64,000 bases of DNA from Sphingomicrobium sediminis (GCF_023805295.1 NZ_JAMSHT010000001.1:434001-498000); one strand, 5' to 3'. Numbered from the stretch's first letter, positions 1-9,709 are shown. A program made the numbers and translations. Notes: generated from the letters alone by a model not told the origin.

Positions 1-942
1 CCCTCGCTCGACACGCTGATGGCGGCGGTCGAGGCCGGGCGTGCGGCAGGGGCAACCCATGTTGTGGGATTCGGCGGTGGAAGCCCGATGGACGTCGCCA
101 AACTTGCCGCCTACCTGATCGGCTCAGGCGACGACGTCGATAACATCTGGGGCGTCGAGCGGGCATATGGCAAAGGCCTGCCGCTGGCGCTCGTGCCGAC
201 GACCGCAGGCACCGGATCGGAAGCGACCCCGGTGGCTGTCATCACCTGCGAGGGCGGCGAGAAACGGGGCGTCAACGCGCATGCCATCACCGCCGATTTC
301 GCCGCGCTCGACCCAGAACTGACGATCGGCAAGCCACGCGCGCTGACGGCAGCAACGGGCATCGATGCGATGGTCCATGCGATCGAGGCCTATACCAGCG
401 CCAAGGCCAAGAATCCGCTGAGCGACATGCTTGCGAGGCAAGCGCTGAAACTCCTGTCGGCCAATCTCATCACGGCCTGCGAAGAGCCCGACAATCGCGC
501 GGCACGCGGGGCAATGTTGTTGGGCGCGCATCTGGCGGGGCTGGCCTTTGCCAATGCGCCGGTCGCCGGCGTCCATGCCCTGGCCTATCCGCTGGGCGGG
601 CTGCATCACCTGCCGCACGGCCTTTCCAACGCGCTCATGCTGCGCCCCGTGCTGCAGCATAATAGCGAGGCGGCGCGCGAACTTTATGCAGAGCTGGCCC
701 CGATCCTCGACCCCGATTGCGAAGGGCAATCGAGCCAGTCGAAGACCGCTCGGCTCATCGAACTGCTCGACAAGATGGTGGCGGAAAGCGGGCTCAAGCC
801 GCGGCTGCGCGACCATGGCATCGAGCGCGACCAGATCCCCATCCTCGCCCGCGAAGCGATGAAGCAGACGCGGCTCCTCGTGAACAATCCGTGCGAGATC
901 AATGAGGATGATGCAGCGCGGCTCTACGAGGCGGCATGGTGA
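1..942 (+). CDS. Iron-containing alcohol dehydrogenase, 5'-truncated by window edge
   Basis: NAD(P)-dependent group III (Fe) alcohol dehydrogenase acting in the cytoplasm on an unidentified alcohol/aldehyde. The frame is open from base 1, so about 70 N-terminal residues of the usual ~380 lie outside the window. The nucleotide-binding signature GGGSPMDVAK is present. Metal-ligand positions are visible as D and H in IDAMVH, the H of VHALAYPLG and the H of PHG, with the family's 14-residue spacing between the last two. The extra histidine that FucO-type enzymes carry four residues after the third ligand is tyrosine here, so substrate or mechanism may differ. The stop overlaps the start of the thioesterase gene (ATGGTGA), indicating coupled translation. 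Confidence 0.93.
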   Translation, partial: PSLDTLMAAVEAGRAAGATHVVGFGGGSPMDVAKLAAYLIGSGDDVDNIWGVERAYGKGLPLALVPTTAGTGSEATPVAVITCEGGEKRGVNAHAITADFAALDPELTIGKPRALTAATGIDAMVHAIEAYTSAKAKNPLSDMLARQALKLLSANLITACEEPDNRAARGAMLLGAHLAGLAFANAPVAGVHALAYPLGGLHHLPHGLSNALMLRPVLQHNSEAARELYAELAPILDPDCEGQSSQSKTARLIELLDKMVAESGLKPRLRDHGIERDQIPILAREAMKQTRLLVNNPCEINEDDAARLYEAAW

Positions 943-1373
943 GCCGTCCCGAGCCAAGGGCCCGCGACTATTATCGCCGCTTCCACGCCATGACGACGCG
1001 GTGGAGCGACAATGACGCCTACGGGCACGTCAACAATAGCATTCACTATCTCTGGTTCGACAGCGCGGTGAATGCGTGGATGGTCGAGCAGGGGCTGCTC
1101 GATGTCCAGCAAGGCGATCCGATCGGGCTGGTGGTCGAAACCGGCTGCCGCTATTTCGCGCCGCTTGCCTATCCGCAGTCGGTCGAGATCGGGATGCGCG
1201 TCGCGCGCCTCGGCTCCTCGAGCGTGACCTGGCACTTGGGCATTTTCGCGCAAGGTGACGATGCCCCCGCGTCCGAGGGGCATTTCACCCACGTCATCGT
1301 CGATCGCGAAAATCGCCGTCCGATGCCGATCCCCGAGGATTGGCGCCGTGCCTATGAAGGCCTAGCCGAGTAA
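936..1373 (+). CDS. Hotdog-fold acyl-CoA thioesterase (4-hydroxybenzoyl-CoA thioesterase type)
   Basis: A 145-residue protein of the YbgC/4-HBT hotdog family that would hydrolyse an acyl-CoA thioester in the cytoplasm. The motif WSDNDAYGHVNN near residue 28 is the family signature and carries the catalytic aspartate. Length is typical for a single hotdog domain. The start codon overlaps the preceding alcohol dehydrogenase by 7 bp, so the two are probably translated together; a dehydrogenase with a thioesterase suggests handling of a short-chain acid or alcohol, but the substrate is unknown. The 3' end overlaps by 12 bp with the converging nitronate monooxygenase gene. Confidence 0.9.
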   Translation: MVSRPEPRARDYYRRFHAMTTRWSDNDAYGHVNNSIHYLWFDSAVNAWMVEQGLLDVQQGDPIGLVVETGCRYFAPLAYPQSVEIGMRVARLGSSSVTWHLGIFAQGDDAPASEGHFTHVIVDRENRRPMPIPEDWRRAYEGLAE

Positions 1374-2306
1374 GCGCTCGCGGGTCGCGAGATATTCGCG
1401 TTCCAAGCGGTCGACCAGTTCGCCTGCGCCGACCACTTCCTTGACCGCGCCGATGCCCTGGCCCGAGCCCCAAATGTCCTTCCACGCCTTGGCGCCGCCG
1501 AAGTTCATCTTGCTGGGATCGCTTTCGGGCAAATTGTCGGGGTCCATGCCGGCCTTCGTGATCGAGCCCTTCAAATAGTTACCCCAGACACCGGTGAAGA
1601 GCGAGGAGCCGACAATGTCGTCGGCACCGCTCTCGACGATTTCCTGCTTATAGTCGTCCATCGCGCGCGCTTCGTGCGTGGCGATGAAGGGCGAGCCGAT
1701 ATAGGCGCCGTCCGCGCCCATGGCCTCGGCCGCAAGCACTGCGCCGCCATTGGCGATCGAGCCTGACAGGAAGAGCGGGCCGTCGAAAAATTCGCGGATT
1801 TCCTGGATGAGCGCGAAGGGCGACAATTTGCCGGCATGGCCGCCTGCACCCGCCGCAACTGCGATCAGGCCGTCCGCGCCCTTTTCGAGCGCCTTGTGCG
1901 CGAATTTGTTGTTGATGATGTCGTGCAGTGTGATGCCGCCCCAGCCATGAACCGCATCATTGAGTTCGGGCCGCGCGCCGAGCGAGGTGATGACGATCGG
2001 TACCTTATACTTCTCGCAAATCTCCAGATCGCTTTCCCAGCGCGTGTTGGACATGTGAACGATCTGGTTGACCGCAAAGGGCGCGGCCGGGTTTTCCGGA
2101 TTTTCCTGGTTATGCTTGTCGAGCGTCTCGGTGATCTCGGCGAGCCATTCGTCCAGTTGGCTCTGCGGACGCGCATTGAGCGCGGGGAAGCTGCCGACAA
2201 TGCCTGCCTTGCACTGCGCGATGACGAGCGCGGGGTGCGAGATGATGAAGAGCGGCGCGCCGATGACGGGAATGCGCAAATTCTGGAGAATGGGGGGCAG
2301 GCTCAT
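1362..2306 (-). CDS. Nitronate monooxygenase family flavoprotein
   Basis: A 314-residue TIM-barrel FMN protein of the nitronate monooxygenase (2-nitropropane dioxygenase) family, which oxidises alkyl nitronates to carbonyl compounds and nitrite. The N-terminus VIGAPLFIISHP is characteristic, and the FMN/active-site segment AAGAGGHAG (around residue 150) keeps the catalytic histidine. It is the second gene of a two-gene operon, 9 bp downstream of the sugar epimerase, although no functional link is evident. Family members also include enoyl reductases, so the exact reaction is uncertain. Confidence 0.9.
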   Translation of the reverse strand: MSLPPILQNLRIPVIGAPLFIISHPALVIAQCKAGIVGSFPALNARPQSQLDEWLAEITETLDKHNQENPENPAAPFAVNQIVHMSNTRWESDLEICEKYKVPIVITSLGARPELNDAVHGWGGITLHDIINNKFAHKALEKGADGLIAVAAGAGGHAGKLSPFALIQEIREFFDGPLFLSGSIANGGAVLAAEAMGADGAYIGSPFIATHEARAMDDYKQEIVESGADDIVGSSLFTGVWGNYLKGSITKAGMDPDNLPESDPSKMNFGGAKAWKDIWGSGQGIGAVKEVVGAGELVDRLEREYLATRERLLG

Positions 2307-2315
2307 TTGGGCTCC

Positions 2316-3311
2316 TCAATTGATGTCGTGATAGGCGGCGTACCAGTCCACGAAGGCTTTGGCACCCGTCTCAATGGTCGTGGTGGGCTGAAATCCGGTG
2401 AGCGCGCTCAGCGCTTCGATATCGGCATAGGTCGCTTCGACATCGCCGGCCTGCATGGGTGCGAGCTCGGTGATGGCCTTGCGACCGGTTGCCGCTTCGA
2501 GCGTGGCGAGCAGGTGGCCAAGCTCTTCGGGCCGGTTGTTGCCGATGTTGAAAATGGCATGGGGCGCAATGCTGCCGCCCGGTTTCTCGCTGCCATCGTC
2601 GGCAGGCGGCTTGTCGATGAGGCCCATCATGCCGGCGACGATATCGTCGATATAGGTGAAGTCGCGGCGCATCTCGCCCTGGTTAAAGAGGCGGATCGTC
2701 TCGCCCTTGTAGAGCGCCTCGGTGAATAGCCACATGGCCATGTCGGGGCGGCCCCAAGGGCCGTAGACGGTGAAGAAGCGCAGCCCCGACATCGGCAGGC
2801 GATAGAGGTGGGCATAGCTTTCGGCCATGAGTTCGCCCGACCGTTTGGTCGCGGCATAGAAGCTGACCGGCCGGTCGACGCGGTCGCCGACGCTGAAGGG
2901 CAGCTTTTGATTGCCGCCATAGACGCTCGACGAGCTAGCATAGAGGAAATGGCGCGGCTGCTGCGCGCGGGCCAGTTCCAAGAGGTTGAGCTGCCCGACC
3001 AGGTTGGACTGCGCGTAAGCGTGGGGGTCTTCGAGACTGTAGCGCACACCCGCTTGCGCACCGAGATGCACGATGACGTCGAAGCGATGGTCCGCGCCCA
3101 GTTTCTCGACTGCGCTGCTGTCGGAAAAATCCATCCGCTCGAAGGTGAAGCCATCGGCGTCCCCGATCCAGTCGAGCCGCGCCTGTTTGAGGGCCGGATC
3201 GTAATAGGCATTGAGATTGTCGACCCCGACAACCTCGTGCCCCGCGGCCAGTAGCGCGCGGCTCATCGCAGAACCAATAAATCCGGCCGCGCCGGTGACA
3301 AGAATTTTCAT
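2316..3311 (-). CDS. NAD-dependent sugar epimerase (UDP-glucuronate 4-epimerase-like)
   Basis: An extended short-chain dehydrogenase of 331 residues that probably epimerises a UDP-uronic acid or UDP-hexose. The Rossmann motif TGAAGFIGSA follows the start, and the catalytic YxxxK is seen as YAATK after SSSSVYGG. The sequence DNLNAYYDPALKQARL is typical of CapI/UDP-glucuronate 4-epimerases. I start at the ATG giving MKILVTG; a 14-residue upstream extension is open but unlike the family. It is promoter-proximal to the nitronate monooxygenase and divergent from the ABC transporter. A role in supplying sugars to the polysaccharide locus 12 kb away is inference. Confidence 0.9.
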   Translation of the reverse strand: MKILVTGAAGFIGSAMSRALLAAGHEVVGVDNLNAYYDPALKQARLDWIGDADGFTFERMDFSDSSAVEKLGADHRFDVIVHLGAQAGVRYSLEDPHAYAQSNLVGQLNLLELARAQQPRHFLYASSSSVYGGNQKLPFSVGDRVDRPVSFYAATKRSGELMAESYAHLYRLPMSGLRFFTVYGPWGRPDMAMWLFTEALYKGETIRLFNQGEMRRDFTYIDDIVAGMMGLIDKPPADDGSEKPGGSIAPHAIFNIGNNRPEELGHLLATLEAATGRKAITELAPMQAGDVEATYADIEALSALTGFQPTTTIETGAKAFVDWYAAYHDIN

Positions 3312-3448
3312 GGGATGGGGTGGTAACGTGAGGCCCGCGCTTCGCCTAGCCATTTGTCCGTTCGTCGAAACTCTGGTTGTATGAGGCGAGGGCAGGGGCC
3401 AACTGTATTGCCAATATAGGACGGTCCCAAATTTCGAGGGGGAATATA

Positions 3449-4324
3449 ATGCTGGAAATCCGCAACCTGAGCCATGTCTATCCCAATGGCACGCGCGCGC
3501 TCACCGACGTCAATCTCGACATTGGCAAGGGCATGTACGGCCTGTTGGGGCCCAACGGGGCAGGCAAGTCGACGCTGATGCGGACCATCGCGACGCTGCA
3601 GACGCCGAGCGAGGGCAGCATCAAGTTCGGCGATGTGGACGTGCTGGCCGAACCCGACACGCTGCGCCGCCGGCTTGGCTATCTCCCGCAGGATTTCGGC
3701 GTCTATCCGCGCGTGTCGGCCTACAACATGCTCGACCATATGGCCGTCCTCAAAGGCATCACCGCCAAGAGCGAGCGCAAGGCCGTGGTCGAGACCCTCC
3801 TCGAACAGACCAACCTTTGGGGCGTGCGCGGCAAGGCGATTGCCGGTTTTTCGGGCGGCATGCGCCAGCGCTTCGGCATCGCCCAGGCGCTGATCGGCGA
3901 TCCCGACCTCATCATCGTCGACGAGCCCACCGCCGGCCTCGACCCCGAAGAACGCAACCGCTTCCTCAACCTGCTCGCCGGCATTGGCGATGAGAAGGTG
4001 GTCATCCTGTCGACCCATATCGTCGACGATGTCGCCGATTTGTGCCCGCAAATGGCGGTGCTGGCCAACGGCCGCGTGCAGCTCGAGGGCAAGCCCTCCG
4101 ATCTCATCGCCTCGACCCGCGGCAAGGTGTGGAAGAAGGTCATCGACCATGACGAGATTGATGAAACGCGCGAGGTCTATGAGGTGATCTCGACCCGCCT
4201 GTTCGCTGGCCGCACCATCGTCCACATCCTCTCCGATACGCAACCCGCCGGCACCGAGCCGGTCGAAGGCGGCCTCGAGGACGTCTATTTCGCAACGCTC
4301 GCCGACGTCCGTCGCGCGGCCTAG
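3449..4324 (+). CDS. ABC transporter ATP-binding protein
   Basis: A 291-residue ABC ATPase that energises the membrane partner encoded next. Visible motifs are Walker A GPNGAGKST, the signature FSGGMRQR, Walker B LIIVDEPTAGLD and the switch histidine in LSTHIVDD. The C-terminal ~70 residues are the extension usual for CcmA/YbhF-type exporters. The start is the ATG preceded by a clear GAGGGGGA ribosome site; an upstream open frame lacks one. The next gene starts 13 bp after the stop, so ATPase and permease form one operon. Confidence 0.95.
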   Translation: MLEIRNLSHVYPNGTRALTDVNLDIGKGMYGLLGPNGAGKSTLMRTIATLQTPSEGSIKFGDVDVLAEPDTLRRRLGYLPQDFGVYPRVSAYNMLDHMAVLKGITAKSERKAVVETLLEQTNLWGVRGKAIAGFSGGMRQRFGIAQALIGDPDLIIVDEPTAGLDPEERNRFLNLLAGIGDEKVVILSTHIVDDVADLCPQMAVLANGRVQLEGKPSDLIASTRGKVWKKVIDHDEIDETREVYEVISTRLFAGRTIVHILSDTQPAGTEPVEGGLEDVYFATLADVRRAA

Positions 4325-4337
4325 GGGAGGGCGGGAC

Positions 4338-7300
4338 ATGATCGGCAAGATTGCCGCTTTCGAGCTACGCTATCACCTGAAGAGCCCGACTTTCTGGGTC
4401 GGCACCTTCATCTTCTTTTTGCTGGGCTTCGGGCTCACCGCCTCGGACAATGTCCAGATCAATTCGGGCGGGGCGATCCATGAGAATTCGCCCTGGTCGC
4501 TGTCGGTCCTGATGGGTGTGGCAACGGTCTTCTACCTGATGATCGTCACGGCATTCGTTGCCAATGCAATCATTCGCGACGATGCGACCAAGTTCGCGCC
4601 GATGATCCGCGCCACCCCGGTCACCGAGCGCCAGATGGTGTTCGGTCGTTTCCTCGGCGGGTTCGGGATTGCCGCTTTGGGCTTCCTCATCGTGCCCTTC
4701 GGTGCCTTCATGGGCACGCTCATGCCGTGGGTGGATCCCGAACTGGTGGGACCGCAGCGGGCCGAATATTATCTCTGGCCCTATCTCGTCCTGTCGCTGC
4801 CCAACATCTTCCTCGCCAGCGCGCTCCTGTTCATGCTGGCGACCGTCACGCGGTCGATGATGTGGAGCTATGTTGGCGTCGTCCTGTTCGTCGTCGTCTA
4901 TCTCGTCATCACCTCGATCGCATCGGCCAATCCTGATTTGCGCCCGATCTTCGCGCGCTTCGAGCCGCTTGGCGTCGGCGCGTTCAACGAGATCACGCGC
5001 TACTGGACCAATTTCGAGCAGAATACGCGTCTCCTGCCGCTGGAGGGCACGTTGCTCTTCAACCGCCTGTTCGGGATCGCGATGGGCTTTGTCTTCCTCG
5101 CCATCACCTTGTGGCGCTTCTCGTTCGCCGAGCGGCCTGCCTCGAAGCGCAAGCTGCGCAAACTGGCCAAGGCCAAGGAACGCGAAAAGATGCTGGCGGC
5201 CGTCCCGCCGACGCTCGGTGGAGAGGCCATCAGCACGGCTGGCCGCAAGCCCAATGCGCTGAGCCAGTTTATCGAACGCACGCAGATCGAGATCCGCCAG
5301 ATGGTCCGCAGCCCTGGCCTCATCGTGCTGCTGCTTGTCGCGGTGGGTTTTGCCGCGTCCGATCTATGGGCTGGTCAAGCCATCTATGGCGCTGACAGCT
5401 ATGCCACCGTCTCTGCGGTGATCAGCTCGGTGCGCGATCAATTCTATACCTTTATCATCATCATCGCGGCCTTTTATGGCGGCGAGGCCGTGTGGCGCGA
5501 ACGCGACCACAAGATGAACGAGATCGTCGATAGCGCTCCGGTGCCCGCCTGGGCCATGACGGTGCCCAAGATCCTCGCCATCTTCCTCGTCATCGTCGCG
5601 ATCAACGCGACGGGGATGATTACCGGCCTGTTCTATCAGCTCACCAAGGGTGCGGAAGAGTTCGGCGTCGCTTCCTACATCAGCTGGTTCATCATTCCGG
5701 CCGCCGTCGATGCTGCGCTGATCGCGGTGTTGGCGGTCGTGGTACAGGTGCTGAGTCCGAACAAATATGTCGGTTGGGGCATCCTGCTGGCCTGGTTCCT
5801 CGGCACCATCGTGATGTCGAACCTCGGCTATACCAACCCGCTCTACATTTACGGTGCCGGTCCAGGCGTGCCGCTCAGCGACATGGTTGATCCTGCGCCG
5901 TTCCAATATGGCGCGCGGATCATGCAGGCCTATTGGGCCGCCATCGCCGTGTTGCTCGCTTTGGCTGCGCACCTGTTGTGGCCGCGCGGGACCGACCTTG
6001 CGCTGCGCAGCCGCTTCAAGCGTCTGCGCCATTCGGGCGCGAGCCGCGGCGTGCTTGCCATCGGTCTTGTCGCGCTGGTGAGCGCGGTCGGGCTGGGCGT
6101 CTACACGCATCACAATATCAAGGAGCTCAACACCTATCGCACCGGCGACGAGGCTGAGGTTATGGCGGCCGAGTATGAGCGCAAATATCTGCAATATGAG
6201 GATGTCATCCAACCCATCGTCACCGACGTGAAGCTCGATGCCGACCTTTTCCCCGACGAGCGCAAGCTCGAGGTGGAGGGCAGCTACCAGCTGCTCAACA
6301 ATAGCGACGCGCCGATCGAGCTGCTCTACATTCGCGAAGGCTCGCAGGACCTCGAATATGAGGCGATCGAGCTGGCCGGCGCCACACTGGAGACGCATGA
6401 CGAGACCTATGGCGTGCGCACCTATCGGTTCGACACGCCGATGCAGCCGGGCGAGACGCGCGAGCTAAGCTTCAATTCACTGCTCTGGTACCAAGGTTTC
6501 CGTTCGGGCGGTCCGGCCACCGGCATCACGCCCGACGCGACCTTCGTGAACAGCCAGGCCTTCACGCCGATGATCGGCATGGATCGCTCGGGCATGCTCA
6601 CCGACCGACAGGCGCGGCGTCGCCAGGGCCTCAGTGACGAATTGCGTCCGCCCAAGCTCGAGGACATGGATGCGACGCGCAAGAATGCGTTGAGCATGGA
6701 CTGGGTCAATGCCGACATTACCCTGTCGACCGACGCCGACCAGGTGCCGATCGCGCCGGGCAACAAGGTGTCGGACGAGATTGTCGATGATCGCCGCGTG
6801 GCGCGCTTCGTCTCGCCCGCGCCGATCCTGCAATTCTTCTCGCTCCAGTCGGGCCACTACGAAGTGGCGACGCGCGATGTCGATGGGATCGAAGTCAGCG
6901 TCTATTATCACGAAAAGCATCCGTGGAATGTCGAGCGCATGCTGGATGCGGCCGAGGCAAGCCTGACCTACTTCGAGGAGAATTTCGGGCCCTACCAGTT
7001 CGATCATGCACGCATCATCGAATTCCCGGGCTATGCGACCTTCGCGCAGGCTTATGCCGGCACGATGCCCTATTCCGAAGCCATCGGGTTCACCGCAAAG
7101 GTCAACGAGGATGATACCGACTTCATCACCTATGTGATCGCGCACGAACTGGCGCACCAATATTGGGCGCACCAGGTCATTGGCGCGGGGATGCAGGGCG
7201 ATGCGCTCACCACCGAGACGATGGCCAGCTATTCGGCGATCATGGTGATGAAGAGCCTGCTTGGCGAAGACCAGATGCGGCGTTTCCTCAAGCATGAGCT

Positions 7301-7934
7301 CGACCGCTATCTGTCGGGCCGCAAGGGCGAGACCATCGAGGAGCTCCCACTCATCCGGATGGAGAACCAGCAATATATCCACTACCGCAAGGGCGGGCAT
7401 GTGATGGCGCTTCTGGCGCATCGTCTGGGCGAGGAGCGGGTCAATCGCGCATTCGCCAACTTCATCGAGAAGTGGCGCTTCAAGGGCGCGCCCTATCATC
7501 GCAGCCTCGATTTCGTCGCGGAAGTTCGTGCGGTCGCCGAGACCGAGGAAGAGCAGGCGCTGATCACCGACATCTTCGAGAAGATCGTCCTGTTCGACCT
7601 CAAGGTTGAGAATGCGACGACCGAACAGGTGGGTGACAAGTGGCGCACCACGATCGAGGTGTCGGCGGCCAAGTTTGAGGCCGATGGGCAGGGCAAGGAG
7701 ACCGAAGTCGCCCTTACCGATCCGGTCGAAATCGGCCTGTTCAGCGCGCGTCCGGGCTTCGACAAGTTCGATAGCGACGATGTCGTCCTGCTCGAGACCC
7801 GCAGCCTCGAGGCCGGTACGACCACGATCATCCTCGAAAGCGACGAAAAGCCGGATTATGCGGGGATCGATCCTTATAATCGCTATGTCGATCGTATTTC
7901 GGAGGACAATCTGGAAAGCGTCAGCGAAAGCTAG
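4338..7934 (+). CDS. ABC-2 permease fused to M1-family zinc peptidase
   Basis: A 1198-residue inner-membrane fusion. Residues ~1-600 contain two sets of six-helix ABC-2-type membrane segments (about 15-270 and 330-600) separated by a basic linker. From ~640 on is a soluble, probably periplasmic M1-like peptidase with an N-terminal beta domain and the zinc motif HELAH at ~935, followed about 20 residues later by a glutamate (TTETMASY) that fits the third zinc ligand. The upstream ATPase completes an exporter. Such ABC permease/M1 aminopeptidase fusions occur in several bacterial phyla, but the cargo is unknown; export coupled to peptide trimming is a reasonable inference. Confidence 0.9.
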   Translation: MIGKIAAFELRYHLKSPTFWVGTFIFFLLGFGLTASDNVQINSGGAIHENSPWSLSVLMGVATVFYLMIVTAFVANAIIRDDATKFAPMIRATPVTERQMVFGRFLGGFGIAALGFLIVPFGAFMGTLMPWVDPELVGPQRAEYYLWPYLVLSLPNIFLASALLFMLATVTRSMMWSYVGVVLFVVVYLVITSIASANPDLRPIFARFEPLGVGAFNEITRYWTNFEQNTRLLPLEGTLLFNRLFGIAMGFVFLAITLWRFSFAERPASKRKLRKLAKAKEREKMLAAVPPTLGGEAISTAGRKPNALSQFIERTQIEIRQMVRSPGLIVLLLVAVGFAASDLWAGQAIYGADSYATVSAVISSVRDQFYTFIIIIAAFYGGEAVWRERDHKMNEIVDSAPVPAWAMTVPKILAIFLVIVAINATGMITGLFYQLTKGAEEFGVASYISWFIIPAAVDAALIAVLAVVVQVLSPNKYVGWGILLAWFLGTIVMSNLGYTNPLYIYGAGPGVPLSDMVDPAPFQYGARIMQAYWAAIAVLLALAAHLLWPRGTDLALRSRFKRLRHSGASRGVLAIGLVALVSAVGLGVYTHHNIKELNTYRTGDEAEVMAAEYERKYLQYEDVIQPIVTDVKLDADLFPDERKLEVEGSYQLLNNSDAPIELLYIREGSQDLEYEAIELAGATLETHDETYGVRTYRFDTPMQPGETRELSFNSLLWYQGFRSGGPATGITPDATFVNSQAFTPMIGMDRSGMLTDRQARRRQGLSDELRPPKLEDMDATRKNALSMDWVNADITLSTDADQVPIAPGNKVSDEIVDDRRVARFVSPAPILQFFSLQSGHYEVATRDVDGIEVSVYYHEKHPWNVERMLDAAEASLTYFEENFGPYQFDHARIIEFPGYATFAQAYAGTMPYSEAIGFTAKVNEDDTDFITYVIAHELAHQYWAHQVIGAGMQGDALTTETMASYSAIMVMKSLLGEDQMRRFLKHELDRYLSGRKGETIEELPLIRMENQQYIHYRKGGHVMALLAHRLGEERVNRAFANFIEKWRFKGAPYHRSLDFVAEVRAVAETEEEQALITDIFEKIVLFDLKVENATTEQVGDKWRTTIEVSAAKFEADGQGKETEVALTDPVEIGLFSARPGFDKFDSDDVVLLETRSLEAGTTTIILESDEKPDYAGIDPYNRYVDRISEDNLESVSES

Positions 7935-8194
7935 CGCCCGCCCGATCACGTTAGTCGGCGGGAGCTGTCGCTATCAAATCAATTCGTAGCGGAAGGCTCT
8001 TGCAACAGCTTCCGCAAGCGTGGGGCCGCCAAATGGCTGCGTGCTGAATTTTGGCGGTTCAACCCGGATAAACGTCAAGGAGGACTTCGAGGAACTTCCC
8101 GCGTTGGTTGGCAGTTCGGGCCAAATCGGGTGAACGAATGAAAGGGCATCGGAATTGCCTTTGCCAAAGCTAAGCCGTTGACCTACGATGGTTT
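7935..8194. other. Intergenic region, no gene supported
   Basis: About 260 bp between the ABC fusion and the histidine kinase. A GC-rich hairpin (CCCGCC...GGCGGG with one bulged base, ~7938-7963) lies just past the stop codon but lacks a T-run. The rest looks unstructured and must contain the kinase promoter. A leftward open frame over the region has no recognisable homologue or ribosome site. Confidence 0.4.
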
Positions 8195-8209
8195 TTGAAA
8201 AGGGGAAGC

Positions 8210-9709
8210 GTGGCCACGAAAACCATACCAGCTGATCGCAATCATGCTTCGATGAGGATTGCCATGGAAATGCTCGCGCAAAGCGCAGAGCTTGTTGGCG
8301 AAGCATTCTTTCCGGAGCTAGTTCGTGGTGTGGCTCGATCCCTCGGCATGAAATGGGTGTTTCTTAGTCGCCCATCACCAATTGACGAAAGTCAGGCCGA
8401 GACTTTAGCGGTCTGGAATGACGGCCCCGCCGAAAATCTAGTTTATAATCTCAGCGGCTCACCGTGCGAGAAGGTGATTGGCGACGGTGCCTGCTGTTAT
8501 CCTGAAAATATCACGCAAACCTTTCCCGACGATGCGTTGCTCAAGAGCTTGGGAGCCGAAAGCTATGTCGGCATTCCATTGATTTCTTCCAGCGGAATGG
8601 TGCTTGGTCTCATCGCTGCGGTTAGTGATCACCCTATAGAAGATCCGGTCCTTGCCAAGGACATTCTAGCCCTGTTTTCGGGGCGTGCGGCATCCGAGCT
8701 CGAGCGCATTTCGACAGCGTCCGCCAACGAGCGGCTCGGTCGAATTGTCGAAAGCTCGATTAGCGAGGCATATATTTTCGATGGCACAAATTATCGATTT
8801 GAGCTCGTCAACAGGGGTGCGCGCGAGAATCTCGGATACTCACCGGAAGAACTTCGAGCTTTAACGCCATGGGATTTGAAGCCCGATTATTCGGCTGACG
8901 AATTCAAGAAATATGTCGAGCCACTGAAAAGCGGCGCCGTGCCATTTCTCGAGTTTGAAACCATCCATGAACGCAAGGATGGATCGCACTACAATGTCTC
9001 CGTGCGCCTCCAATATTTTGGTGCGCCGGACAATGTCTTCTTTGCATCAATTGCCGACATCACAGAGCGAAAGATGGCGGAAGAACGAGAGCGCCTTTTG
9101 ATGCGAGAGGTGAACCATCGTGCGAAGAATTTGCTGAGCATCATTCAGGTAATTGCTCGCCAGACCGACGCTGATGATATTGAGAAATACAAGAAGAGTT
9201 TCGAGAGACGGATCATGGCATTGGCGAGCAGTCACGACTTGCTCGTCCAAGCGCCTGCGAGAGGCATTGCCCTGCATGAATTGGTCGAGGCGCAGCTTGG
9301 GCATTTCGCAGATTTGTTCGGCGGTAGAATTCAGATCTCCGGCGAGCCAATTTCCCTCAAGCCCAACGCTGCCCAAAGTATCGGAATGGTCTTGCACGAA
9401 TTGGCAACCAATGCGGCGAAATACGGGGCTTTGTCCAACGGCACAGGCAGGATTGCGATTCGATGGAAGTCTTTCGTCGCCGAAAACGGTAAGGACAAAT
9501 TCGAGCTCGGCTGGATCGAAGAAGGCGGGCCTGAGGTGGTGGCGCCTGAGAAACGCGGGTTTGGCTCGATCGTGATCGAAAAATCCCTGCAATCCAGCAT
9601 TCGCGGTGAGGTCGATCTTCGTTTTGCTCGCGAAGGACTGCGGTTCCACGTCGAGTGTTCGCTTTGCTCGGTCAAGGATGAGCTAGGCGTGCCATCAGTT
9701 CACGAATAG
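8210..9709 (+). CDS. HWE/HisKA_2-family sensor histidine kinase (GAF-PAS)
   Basis: A soluble cytoplasmic sensor kinase of about 500 residues: an N-terminal GAF-like domain (~25-165), a PAS domain (~175-290, ending ADITERKMAEE), then a HisKA_2/HWE dimerisation helix with phosphoacceptor H in REVNHRAKNLLS (~303), and a HATPase domain with the N-box LHELATNAAKYGAL. These kinases control the general stress response or light responses in alphaproteobacteria. No response regulator is adjacent, so it is an orphan kinase. I choose the GTG just after AGGGGAA; a TTG 15 bp upstream and an internal ATG near 8252 are alternatives. GC is lower than in its neighbours, hinting at a separate origin. Confidence 0.9.
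   Translation: MATKTIPADRNHASMRIAMEMLAQSAELVGEAFFPELVRGVARSLGMKWVFLSRPSPIDESQAETLAVWNDGPAENLVYNLSGSPCEKVIGDGACCYPENITQTFPDDALLKSLGAESYVGIPLISSSGMVLGLIAAVSDHPIEDPVLAKDILALFSGRAASELERISTASANERLGRIVESSISEAYIFDGTNYRFELVNRGARENLGYSPEELRALTPWDLKPDYSADEFKKYVEPLKSGAVPFLEFETIHERKDGSHYNVSVRLQYFGAPDNVFFASIADITERKMAEERERLLMREVNHRAKNLLSIIQVIARQTDADDIEKYKKSFERRIMALASSHDLLVQAPARGIALHELVEAQLGHFADLFGGRIQISGEPISLKPNAAQSIGMVLHELATNAAKYGALSNGTGRIAIRWKSFVAENGKDKFELGWIEEGGPEVVAPEKRGFGSIVIEKSLQSSIRGEVDLRFAREGLRFHVECSLCSVKDELGVPSVHE

Noticed and set aside
6477..7949. Long leftward open frame (490 codons) opposite the permease-peptidase gene
   Set aside because: It mirrors the codon structure of the well-supported sense gene, has no recognisable domain, and is typical of antisense openness in high-GC DNA.
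7974..8306. Leftward 110-codon frame before the histidine kinase
   Set aside because: No ribosome site, no family resemblance, and it overlaps the kinase start region.
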